Origin: Secundilactobacillus collinoides DSM 20515 = JCM 1123
GTDB lineage: Bacteria; Bacillota; Bacilli; Lactobacillales; Lactobacillaceae
Length of the DNA stretch: 64,000 nucleotides
Assembly (NCBI RefSeq): GCF_001435975.1
Contig: NZ_AYYR01000001.1
Coordinates: 1 to 64,000, forward strand
Reading direction: 5' to 3'
Shown here: positions 17,336-24,383 of the stretch, one piece after another
Layout of the letters: each line of letters begins with the position of its first letter
How positions within the stretch are numbered: the first letter of the stretch is position 1
Notes under the pieces: generated by a model
What the model saw: only the letters and a program-made list of their open reading frames with translations
What the model was told of the DNA's origin: nothing
Database searches by the model: none
Position numbers and translations under genes: made by a program

Positions 17336-18178
17336 ATGACAGTGATTTTAAAAAATGGTTTTTTAAAACAGCAACAATCAGCAGCATTAACTGATACTGG
17401 TCGGGTAGTAAAGGTATTAGTTGTCAACTTAATGCCGAATAAATTGGAAACTGAGCGACAGTTTGCTGAACTATTCAGTCAACTCACTGTCAATGTGCAA
17501 GTGACCTTCGCATGGATGGCATCTCATCATAGTAAGCACATCAGTGAAGCAGATTTTGCGAAAGCCGATTACGCAACGTTGCCTGACTTACAGAACAGTT
17601 ACTTTGATGGTCTGGTCGTCACTGGGGCGCCAGTTGAAGAAATGGCCTTTGAGGACGTGGACTATTGGTCCGAATTCAAAGACTTCCTCGACTGGCGGGA
17701 GACCCACGTTCGCGAAAGTATTTTTGAATGCTGGGCAGCCCAAGCAGGTTTGTACGCAGATTTTGACATTCAAAAACAAGTCTTACCAAGCAAGCTCTTT
17801 GGTGTGTATCGGTGCCAAATCAACGCACAGACCAGTTTGACAGCAGGGTTTGACAACCTGTCGATGCCGCAATCACGCCATTCGACTTTGACTGCTATTG
17901 ATGATCCAGAAGTAGACGTGTTAGCCAGTGACCCAGAGGCTGGTCCGGTTGTCATGCACGCGGTTAAGACCCGTTCAACGTATATTAGCGGGCACCCAGA
18001 ATACGAAACAAACACCCTGTTTAACGAGTTTCACCGGGATATGGGAAAGGGGCTGCCAATTCGTTTACCAAAACGCTATTTCTCAGCAGCCGAACCGGCG
18101 AATACTTGGCGGGGTGATAGCGTCCAGTTGTATAACAACTGGGTGGCGTCGTTGAAGCGAGTGGAGAGTAGAGTGTAG
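17336..18178 (+). CDS. metA: Homoserine O-acyltransferase, predicted acetyl-CoA type
   Basis: A 280-residue MetA: first step of methionine synthesis, acylating homoserine. The glutamine-amidotransferase-like fold shows catalytic Cys132 (FECWAAQAG), His220 and Glu222 (SGHPEYE). The specificity position, Gly111 in E. coli succinyltransferase, aligns with Glu101 here (GAPVEEM). In characterised MetA enzymes Glu at this site goes with acetyl-CoA use, so O-acetylhomoserine is the predicted product. The start follows GGAGG. The protein is shorter than E. coli MetA (309). Its last residues lie where the 3' repeat element begins. Control is by the T-box upstream. Confidence 0.93.
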   Translation: MTVILKNGFLKQQQSAALTDTGRVVKVLVVNLMPNKLETERQFAELFSQLTVNVQVTFAWMASHHSKHISEADFAKADYATLPDLQNSYFDGLVVTGAPVEEMAFEDVDYWSEFKDFLDWRETHVRESIFECWAAQAGLYADFDIQKQVLPSKLFGVYRCQINAQTSLTAGFDNLSMPQSRHSTLTAIDDPEVDVLASDPEAGPVVMHAVKTRSTYISGHPEYETNTLFNEFHRDMGKGLPIRLPKRYFSAAEPANTWRGDSVQLYNNWVASLKRVESRV

Positions 18179-18336
18179 AGTGTGAAGCAAGGCGTTTAGA
18201 GGGCGGAGCAGAAGCGCGTCTGGGCAGAAAAGTCCGGGCCTGACTTTTGTGCTCAGACGCGCTTCTGCAGTAGCCCTCTGCCTTGCTGAACACGTTTCGG
18301 CACGGTAAAATAAAGCACGTCGCAAGACAAACTAGC
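18176..18336 (+). repeat. Structured intergenic repeat, copy B first unit
   Basis: It starts at the metA stop (TAGAGTGTG). A left flank ending GGGCGGAGCA leads to an 18-bp outer stem (18208-18225 with 18251-18268; one G.U pair in this orientation). An inner AAAAGTC/GACTTTT stem presents the 7-nt loop CGGGCCT. The 3' side holds GAACACGTTTCGGC and CACGTCGCAAG. The part from 18221 is repeated in the next 116 bp. Confidence 0.85.
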
Positions 18337-18450
18337 TGGGCAGAAAAGTCCGGGCCTGACTTTTGTGTCCAGACGCGCTTCTGCAGTAGCCCTCTGCCTT
18401 GCTGAACACGTTTCGGCACGGTAAAATAAAGCACGTCGCAAGACAAACAA
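18337..18450 (+). repeat. Copy B second unit, 116-bp tandem duplicate
   Basis: A nearly identical direct repeat of 18221-18336. It keeps the inner AAAAGTC/CGGGCCT/GACTTTT core and the 3' boxes but has lost the 5' arm of the outer stem, so only the 3' arm (CAGACGCGCTTCTGC) remains. A third, degraded core (GAAAAGTCTAGGCAGAC) follows near 18457. Confidence 0.85.
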
Positions 18451-18506
18451 GTGTCTGAAAAGTCTAGGCAGACTAGTCGACCTTGTCATTTAAAACTTCG
18501 TTAATT

Positions 18507-18540
18507 AACACCAGTGTGATTTGAGACTGGTGTTTTTTTT
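18507..18540 (+). terminator. Rho-independent terminator
   Basis: AACACCAGT (18507-18515) and ACTGGTGTT (18526-18534) form a perfect stem followed by T residues. It ends transcription from metA through the repeat element. Confidence 0.85.
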
Positions 18541-18587
18541 ACCGAAAATTCGGTATACTATTCGTGAAGAACGAACGGAGGCTTTTG

Positions 18588-18830
18588 ATGAAGAATCGAA
18601 ACTGGTGGCTATTAAATGGGCTAGGAATTCTTGTGTATTTGTTAGGGACGCTCTGGTTGATGCTGCGACCCATTAAAGGAATACGAGCACTTTTGATTCC
18701 TGAACACCGGATGCAAACGGTGATTATTTGGAGTGTGATTGCATTTGCGGCCTTTTTAGTGGAACTGATCGTACTGCTGGTCAAAAGGCATGGCATGAAA
18801 AAAATGGCCGAACAGACTGATAAGGGTTAA
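18588..18830 (+). CDS. Small two-helix membrane protein (DUF3923-like)
   Basis: An 80-residue protein with two membrane helices (about residues 6-27 and 45-66), a short basic loop between them and a charged C-terminus. The size and topology resemble the uncharacterised DUF3923 family of Firmicutes, but this is a loose visual match. ATG 18588 follows GGAGG at correct spacing. A -10 (TATACT, near 18553) lies just upstream and a terminator just downstream, so it is a single-gene unit. Confidence 0.7.
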   Translation: MKNRNWWLLNGLGILVYLLGTLWLMLRPIKGIRALLIPEHRMQTVIIWSVIAFAAFLVELIVLLVKRHGMKKMAEQTDKG

Positions 18831-18850
18831 ATTGTTTTGGTTTTAGAAAT

Positions 18851-18886
18851 GTAAAAGCGTCCGGCTAGGTGGCTGGACGCTTTTTA
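18851..18886 (+). terminator. Rho-independent terminator
   Basis: AAAAGCGTCCGGC and GCTGGACGCTTTT pair (one G.U) around TAGGTG and are followed by T residues. Confidence 0.85.
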
Positions 18887-19042
18887 GTTGCTTATTAGAT
18901 TGTTGGAGATTCTTTGTTTGGCTTCGGTGGAGAAACTTGTCATTGCCGTTGAGTTTCTTTTGATTTTTAGAATGTATTTGTGTTACCGGGTAGGGGTGTA
19001 TCGTGGTTTAGCTGGTTGCCGTTTTCGCACGTTATAGTTTCT

Positions 19043-19220
19043 CTGTGTTAAAGGAGCGGTCAGCACTGTGGCCTTGCTGATCTGGCGTCGAAACTTGTTC
19101 CAGAAGGCAGAGGGCTCCTGCATAAGCAACTTCCGGTCCCAAATCCAAACCCGGGATTTGATACCGAAAGTTACTTATGCTCCACCCTCTAAACGCCTTC
19201 TTCCACACTCTACATGTTAA
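19043..19220 (-). repeat. Structured intergenic repeat, copy D unit 1 (178-bp tandem)
   Basis: The first of two direct 178-bp units, about 97 percent identical, in minus orientation. Read on the minus strand it has the flank GTGTGGAAGAAGGCG...GGCGGAGCA-like, a 17-bp outer stem (19180-19164 with 19136-19120), an inner CAAATCC/GGATTTG stem with loop CGGGTTT, then GCAGGAGCCCTCTGCC and a box like GAACACGTTTCGACGCC. Both non-Watson-Crick positions of the outer stem are G.U on the minus strand. Confidence 0.85.
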
Positions 19221-19395
19221 CTGTGTTAAAGGAGCGGTCAGCACTGTGGCCTTGCTGATCTGGCGTCGAAACGTGTTCCAGAAGGCAGAGGGCTCCTGCA
19301 TAAGCAACTTCCGGTCCCAAATTCAAACCCAGGATTTGATACCGAAAGTTACTTATGCTCCGCCCTCTAAGCGCCTTCTTCCACACTCTACAAAA
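19221..19395 (-). repeat. Structured intergenic repeat, copy D unit 2 (178-bp tandem)
   Basis: The second unit. It begins, on the minus strand, exactly at the TAG stop (19390-19388) of the CPBP protease gene. The outer stem is identical to unit 1. The inner core differs by two bases (loop TGGGTTT, GAATTTG), one of which breaks an inner pair. Confidence 0.85.
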
Positions 19396-20065
19396 TGCTC
19401 CACAAATTATTCATAAAATGCAATGCCATATCGTAGCGGATATCCTTAAAGTACAGGTAACAGCTGGCTAGGATCCAGCCCAGTCCTGAATAGAACAGGG
19501 TCGTTACCGAGAAGCTAAACGTGTGTAAGAAGCCGAAAATGAAGCCGCTGATCAGAATGCCTAATACGATATTGCGGCGGTTGTTTTTCGCAAAGAAAAA
19601 GTTGAAGAAAAAGCCTCTAAAAATGAATTCTTCGAATACTGGCGCCGCAACTATACTGTAGAAGTTGTTCCAGAACGGAAGTTGTAGTGCTTGTGAATCG
19701 ACTTCGCTTTGGTTAGTCGGCATCGGTAAGATGTGATGAACAATCAATTGTGACCACAGGACTTGTACTGCCAACATACCAATGAAGAAGGCGAACAGCT
19801 GCAGAATACTTTTAATTGTGAATGGTCGTTTTTTAAAGTGGTGCGGGTTCCCGCGTTGAAGCTGTCGTCGGTACAGCCAAGCAAACAGAGCAAGGATAAC
19901 GGCCATTGTCATTAGCATGATACCGATGTATTTGGTGGCAATTGCGGGATTTTTTTTAGCATATTCCGTTGCGGTTGTGAGTTGACCAGAGTTGATCAGG
20001 TAGATGATCAGCAGCATGATAAACGCAATGATCCGCATCGTTTGGCGCTTTAGGTAGGCTGTCAT
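19388..20065 (-). CDS. CPBP family intramembrane metalloprotease
   Basis: This 225-residue protein has about six membrane helices. The CPBP (Abi) motifs are FEEFIFRGF (EExxxR) near residue 142, GFLHTFSFS, and a final His/Asn region HFMNNLW. Family members are membrane-embedded proteases, in lactobacilli often tied to bacteriocin self-immunity; no bacteriocin gene is nearby, so that role is not supported here. ATG 20065 is chosen because AGGAGG lies 6 nt upstream; an earlier ATG would place the ribosome site inside the gene. It follows the VOC gene by 24 nt, probably one operon. Confidence 0.87.
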   Translation of the reverse strand: MTAYLKRQTMRIIAFIMLLIIYLINSGQLTTATEYAKKNPAIATKYIGIMLMTMAVILALFAWLYRRQLQRGNPHHFKKRPFTIKSILQLFAFFIGMLAVQVLWSQLIVHHILPMPTNQSEVDSQALQLPFWNNFYSIVAAPVFEEFIFRGFFFNFFFAKNNRRNIVLGILISGFIFGFLHTFSFSVTTLFYSGLGWILASCYLYFKDIRYDMALHFMNNLWSIL

Positions 20066-20089
20066 AGGACGCCTCCTCTTCATAGATTG

Positions 20090-20464
20090 CTAATAGATTA
20101 CGACTTTGATCAAATTATGATCCGGATCGCGAACCCACAGTGCAGTGGCGTCACCTTGGGCGCCTTTATAATTAATGGGACCGTCATCAATTTCAACGGC
20201 GTAGTTTGTCAGGTGTGACAGTGTGGCCTGAAGGTCGTCCTTTGTACTAAAGGCCAATTCGGCAGTGCCCAGCGCTACTTTTTCAGCACTGATCTCAGGC
20301 GTGTCTGTTGGTGTTTCAAATTCTAGACGATGATGGCCTAACCGCACTGCTGGTCGGTCAAAATCCTTAATGATCGGTAAGTCGAATACTTCATGGTAAA
20401 ACCGAATCGAGCGGTTAATATCGCTTACTGTCAGGGTAATGCTGTCAATGTCTTTAATGTTCAC
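20090..20464 (-). CDS. VOC family (glyoxalase-like) protein
   Basis: A 124-residue single VOC domain with the usual two beta-alpha-beta-beta-beta units. DSITLTVSDINRSIRFYHEVF is the N-terminal signature, broken here only for description, and LWVRDPDHNLIKV the C-terminal one. Metal ligands may be His/Glu/Gln but are incomplete by eye. The function could be dioxygenase-like or drug-binding; the substrate is unknown. The start is GTG with AAAGGA 9 nt upstream. It is the first gene of a two-gene leftward unit with the CPBP protease. Confidence 0.83.
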   Translation of the reverse strand: MNIKDIDSITLTVSDINRSIRFYHEVFDLPIIKDFDRPAVRLGHHRLEFETPTDTPEISAEKVALGTAELAFSTKDDLQATLSHLTNYAVEIDDGPINYKGAQGDATALWVRDPDHNLIKVVIY

Positions 20465-20786
20465 GATGTGTCATCCTTTGAAATGTAGTTATGGTGCTTT
20501 TCATTATACCACGAGTCAGGTGGTGGGATGGTTGCTAATGAGCCGGTTTAGTGATAGGGTTATTAAGTTAATGAATGAAAATAACTGCGACTTTGAGGTC
20601 GTAATGAGGTTCATATCGTTTCATTTTCTGAAAATATGATAGTGAAATGGTAAAACAGTGAAATCGGCTGCAAAATTGGACCACTTAAAACTGACACGAT
20701 GTACGGTATATGAGAGAACGGATGGGTCTGGGCAGGCAACTAAGTGTCCCGGACCCCTTCTTTATGAATCGGAGAGGAGAATTGCA
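20465..20786 (+). promoter_or_regulatory. ABC-F leader with terminator-like hairpin
   Basis: The spacer between divergent genes. GGGTCTGGG (20724-20732) and CCCGGACCC (20748-20756) form a 9-bp stem with one U.G pair, followed by CTTCTTT, just upstream of the ABC-F ribosome site. It may be a conditional terminator, as known for several ABC-F genes, but no convincing leader ORF with a ribosome site was found. Confidence 0.45.
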
Positions 20787-22352
20787 ATGGCGTTATTAGA
20801 GGTTGAAGACTTAAGCATGAGCTTTGCTGACAAAAACTTATACGAGGATGCGAGTTTTCAGCTTAACAAAGGTGAACACATGGGTATCGTCGGCCAAAAC
20901 GGGGTCGGAAAATCGACCCTGATCAAAATTATGACGGGGGACGAACTGCCAGTTACTGGTAAAATCACCTGGCAAAAAGGCATTGACGTGGGATATTTGG
21001 ACCAGTATGCCGATATTCCTGATGGCATGACCCTGATTGAATTTTTACACACGGCATATGCGAATTTATATGAACGAAACGATAAAATGACGGCGTTGTA
21101 CACAGAGTATGCTGAAACGGCAGATGACAAGTTGCTGGAACGTGCCGGCCGAATCCAAGAATATCTGGAAGCAAATAACTTTTACGATATTGAGACGGAA
21201 ATCGAACGAATCATCACCGGGTTAGGGCTGGACGATATCGGCCGTGATCATGAGGTTGCAAGGATGTCTGGCGGCCAACGTTCAAAAATTATTTTGGCTA
21301 AGTTGTTGCTCCAACAGCCGGATGTCATTTTACTAGATGAACCAACGAACTATCTGGATGTGGCGCACATTGCGTGGTTAGTGGACTACTTGAACGATTT
21401 TGAAGGGGCAGCCATGATCATTTCCCATGATTATGACTTCCTGGATCAGGTGACGAACTGTATCATCAACGTTGCCTTTGGCAAAATCAATAAGTACCGT
21501 GGCAGCTTTAAGGCGGCCATGCGACAACGGGCAGAGCGTGAAGAGGCTCAACGGCGCGAGTATGAAAAGCAACAGGTTCAAATTGAAAAAACTGAAAAAT
21601 TCATTTCCAAATTCAAGGCCGGTTCTCGTTCAAAACAAGCAAAGTCGCGTGAGAAACAACTGGCGCGGATGGAACGGGTCGATCCGCCGTCATCCAACAT
21701 TCGGGCGCAGTTTAACTTCCCGTATGAGGATACGGGCTCGCAAAATGCCTTGGTGGTTGACCAACTTTCCGTTGGGTATAATCGACCATTGTTGAAGCCG
21801 GTAACGTTCTCAGTAAACACCGGCGAGAAGGTTGGGTTTGAAGGGTTCAACGGGGTTGGGAAATCGACCCTGATCAAGACGATTCTTGGTATCATTGACG
21901 CTAAGGGCGGCGCTGCTAACTTCTCACCATCAGCTAAGGTCAGTTACTTTAGCCAAGACTTGGAATGGGACAATAACCAGCAGACGCCAATGCAGATCAT
22001 TCAAGAAAAGTATGATCAGTTACCACAGCGGGCAATTCGTACCAAGCTGGCAAAGTGCGGCTTGGATGCTGCCAATGCAATGAAGCCCATTGGTCAGTTG
22101 TCTGGTGGAGAACAGACCAAGGTGAAATTGGCCATGATGGAATTTGAACCAAGCAACTTCTTGATCTTGGACGAACCAACAAACCACTTGGATGAAGAAA
22201 CGAAGGAAGCCTTGAAGGATGCTATTAATGCGTTCCCAGGCAACGCCATAGTGGTTAGCCATGAAATGAGTTTTTATGAGGGATTAGCCGATAAGATCTT
22301 GAATGTGGAGAAGTTGAGTTTGAAGTCCAAGAGTGTGGAGCAAGACGATTAA
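20787..22352 (+). CDS. ABC-F family ATPase (ribosome-associated type)
   Basis: A soluble 521-residue protein with two ABC domains and no membrane part. Walker A motifs are GQNGVGKST and EGFNGVGKST; signatures are MSGGQRSK and LSGGEQTK; both Walker B motifs read ILLDEPTNYLD / ILDEPTNHLD. A charged linker (about residues 245-300) joins the domains. ABC-F proteins act on the ribosome; some protect it from antibiotics, others are housekeeping factors. The domain pattern resembles the YbiT-like group. ATG 20787 follows GGAGAGGAG. The last six codons lie inside the start of a repeat element (copy E). Confidence 0.93.
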   Translation: MALLEVEDLSMSFADKNLYEDASFQLNKGEHMGIVGQNGVGKSTLIKIMTGDELPVTGKITWQKGIDVGYLDQYADIPDGMTLIEFLHTAYANLYERNDKMTALYTEYAETADDKLLERAGRIQEYLEANNFYDIETEIERIITGLGLDDIGRDHEVARMSGGQRSKIILAKLLLQQPDVILLDEPTNYLDVAHIAWLVDYLNDFEGAAMIISHDYDFLDQVTNCIINVAFGKINKYRGSFKAAMRQRAEREEAQRREYEKQQVQIEKTEKFISKFKAGSRSKQAKSREKQLARMERVDPPSSNIRAQFNFPYEDTGSQNALVVDQLSVGYNRPLLKPVTFSVNTGEKVGFEGFNGVGKSTLIKTILGIIDAKGGAANFSPSAKVSYFSQDLEWDNNQQTPMQIIQEKYDQLPQRAIRTKLAKCGLDAANAMKPIGQLSGGEQTKVKLAMMEFEPSNFLILDEPTNHLDEETKEALKDAINAFPGNAIVVSHEMSFYEGLADKILNVEKLSLKSKSVEQDD

Positions 22353-22530
22353 GGGCGGAGCATAATGGACGCTGGCCGAAAAGCCCGGTTCTGACTTTTT
22401 GGACAGCGTCCGTTATGCAGGAGCCCCTTGCCTTGCGGAACACGTTTCAGCAAAGTAAAAACAAACAACGTCGTCACAATAACTCGGTCACAGAAAAGAC
22501 CGGGCGTGACTTTTGTTCCCCAAGCTGCAC
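22329..22530 (+). repeat. Structured intergenic repeat, copy E
   Basis: It starts inside the 3' end of the ABC-F gene (AAGAGTGTGGAG), so it encodes that protein's tail and stop. The outer stem is 22360-22374 with 22404-22418 (15 bp, one U.G pair). The core is AAAAGCC, loop CGGTTCT, GACTTTT, followed by GAACACGTTTCAGC. A second core (AAAAGAC, CGGGCGT, GACTTTT) lies 115 bp after the first, matching the 116-bp period of copy B. Confidence 0.83.
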
Positions 22531-22670
22531 GCGCGCACCATTACCCATCCTTCTTCCACAAGTTTTTGCTTAAACTTAACTAAAGTGTCAAACCACTGTG
22601 ACTACATTGCAACGCATGCATGTTACAATGGAACTCACATATAAATGACATAAGGTTTGGAGCATATTTT

Positions 22671-23297
22671 ATGAAACGGGCATTACGCATTGTACTATTA
22701 ATTGCTGTCATGTTTATGGTTGTGTTTAGTGCACACCATTTACTGCATTCATCTGCTAAACAGGAGACGAACCAAGAAACCAGTCAGAAGGCAAGTTCGA
22801 CATCCAGCAGCAAAAAAGACAGTTCTTCTACTGAAGACACCACGCCAAGTTACATGAACAAGGTCAACTGGCGGAAATCTTCAGAAAATAAGGCTTATCC
22901 AGATTTGAATAAGTTGAGTAACGTTTGGATCCACGTTTCGATAAAGAATCAGCGGGTCTACATTAAAAATGGAAATAAAACGGTCTACACGATGTATGCG
23001 TCAACGGGGATTCATAATTCCACACCTCGCGGGACGTTCCACATTCAGTCTGAACGTGGCAATTTCTTCTATAACCAGTCTTCAGGTGAAGGTGCCCGTT
23101 ACTGGGTATCGTTTAAAGACCATGGCGTTTATCTCTTCCACACAGTGCCGACGGATCAGTACGGCAAGTATAATGTGAAGGAAGCGGATCAGTTAGGCAA
23201 AACGGCAAAGTCGCACGGTTGTGTGCGGCTGTCGATTCCTGACGCGAAGTGGTTCTATAATCACATTAAAGAAGGCACAAAAGTCGTCATTAATTAA
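22671..23297 (+). CDS. Secreted L,D-transpeptidase (YkuD domain)
   Basis: A 208-residue exported protein. One hydrophobic N-terminal segment (about 5-22) is a signal or anchor, followed by a Ser/Lys/Glu-rich linker. The YkuD domain runs from about residue 80 to the end with the catalytic motif SHGCVRLS (His about 180, Cys 182). It can form 3-3 peptidoglycan cross-links or attach proteins to the wall. ATG 22671 follows TTGGAG; a longer upstream reading frame has no ribosome site. It ends at its own terminator. Confidence 0.9.
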   Translation: MKRALRIVLLIAVMFMVVFSAHHLLHSSAKQETNQETSQKASSTSSSKKDSSSTEDTTPSYMNKVNWRKSSENKAYPDLNKLSNVWIHVSIKNQRVYIKNGNKTVYTMYASTGIHNSTPRGTFHIQSERGNFFYNQSSGEGARYWVSFKDHGVYLFHTVPTDQYGKYNVKEADQLGKTAKSHGCVRLSIPDAKWFYNHIKEGTKVVIN

Positions 23298-23331
23298 AAA
23301 AGTCATCCGGTGCATCACTGGATGGCTTTTT
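23296..23331 (+). terminator. Rho-independent terminator
   Basis: AAAAAGTCATCCGGTG pairs with CACTGGATGGCTTTTT (one G.U, loop CAT) and ends in a T run. Confidence 0.87.
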
Positions 23332-23390
23332 GCTGTCTTTAGACATCCCTGCCGTGAAGCACGATTTGTAAAATGATCGCTTTAGGAAAC

Positions 23391-23421
23391 AAAAAAGCCA
23401 CTCAACAAGTAGTTGAGTGGT
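23391..23421 (-). terminator. Terminator of the pepX operon
   Basis: On the minus strand CCACTCAAC and GTTGAGTGG pair perfectly around TACTT, followed by six U residues. It lies just after the prolyl peptidase stop. Confidence 0.87.
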
Positions 23422-23429
23422 CGCTAAGA

Positions 23430-24341
23430 TTAATCGTTAAAAGTGTTATTCTCCACGTCGGTGATGAACTTTGCTAAATGTGCGTAGTAGACAGGAGCGT
23501 TATCGATCATGTGGTGGTGGCCGCCTTCAGGGGTGGTTTCCAAACGGGCATGAGGGATTTCTTTTTGCATACGTTTGGCTGTTGCTAACGGCATGGTTTC
23601 GTGTTCGCCAAAGGTCAGTAATGTCGGCACTTTGATGTCCTTCAAATGATCTTCAAACATCCATTCCTTCAGCTTCCCAGTGATCACGAATTCGTTATCA
23701 CCCTGGAAAGCGTTGTAGACAGGCGTAGCCATCGTTGAAATCAAATGCGAGATAGCTGCGGGCTTCTTACGGTCGACGTAGTTATCGTTTAAGACATCAA
23801 CGTAGCCCTGGTACTTAGCATCATCATAGTTGCCCTTTGCTTCGCAATCCTTCATGTAGGCAATTGCGTCAGCTGGCAGCAGGTCTTCGCGAACTTGGTT
23901 AACGTGAGCGACGTATTCGTCAATGTTGTCGACCATTGATGAAACGATTGCACCCTTCAAGTGTTGACCGTATTTAGCAGCGTACATTTGAACCAGGGCA
24001 CCGCCCCATGATTGGCCAATCAGGTAGAAATTATCGAGACCAAGCTTTTGACGAACTTCTTCAACTTCGTCAAGGAAGTAGTCGTAAGTGAGATACTTGT
24101 CAGCAGTGGCTTTGTCGCTGTAATCAGGTTGGTCTGAGTACCATGAACCCAATTGATCGTACATGTGAACCTGAACGTTCAGGCCCTGTTTCTTTAATTG
24201 TTGAGCCGTATCTTCCCAGTATTCGTGGTTGCCGCCAGGGCCGCCGTGAAGGGCAAGTAAATGAATGTCGCCTTCGCCTTGCGTGTTGGTCCAAAGATGG
24301 TAACCGTTGTCGAGTGTGATAATCGTGGTTCCTTGTTTCAT
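23430..24341 (-). CDS. Proline iminopeptidase family alpha/beta hydrolase
   Basis: A 303-residue serine peptidase. The oxyanion motif HGGPGG is at residues 32-37, the nucleophile Ser111 in GQSWGG, and the His of the triad in EGGHHHM near the end. It should release N-terminal proline (or act as a related prolyl aminopeptidase). It lies 42 nt downstream of pepX, forming a two-gene proline-peptide unit. ATG 24341 is preferred, with GAGGG just upstream; an ATG 12 nt earlier lacks proper spacing. Confidence 0.9.
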   Translation of the reverse strand: MKQGTTIITLDNGYHLWTNTQGEGDIHLLALHGGPGGNHEYWEDTAQQLKKQGLNVQVHMYDQLGSWYSDQPDYSDKATADKYLTYDYFLDEVEEVRQKLGLDNFYLIGQSWGGALVQMYAAKYGQHLKGAIVSSMVDNIDEYVAHVNQVREDLLPADAIAYMKDCEAKGNYDDAKYQGYVDVLNDNYVDRKKPAAISHLISTMATPVYNAFQGDNEFVITGKLKEWMFEDHLKDIKVPTLLTFGEHETMPLATAKRMQKEIPHARLETTPEGGHHHMIDNAPVYYAHLAKFITDVENNTFND

Positions 24342-24383
24342 GATATCCCTCATTTCTGTAAATCGTTGCTTACTATCATAGCA

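Noticed and set aside
18021-18489. Several overlapping leftward open frames of 78-141 codons behind metA
   Set aside because: They are read-through of the tandem repeat element (the same peptide text occurs twice), have no ribosome site and overlap metA antisense.
18176-19395. CRISPR array
   Set aside because: Direct repeats exist but have periods of 116 and 178 bp with no short repeat/unique spacer pattern and no cas genes.
19032-19416. Open frames on both strands in the 178-bp tandem repeats
   Set aside because: Repeat-derived, without ribosome sites or family similarity.
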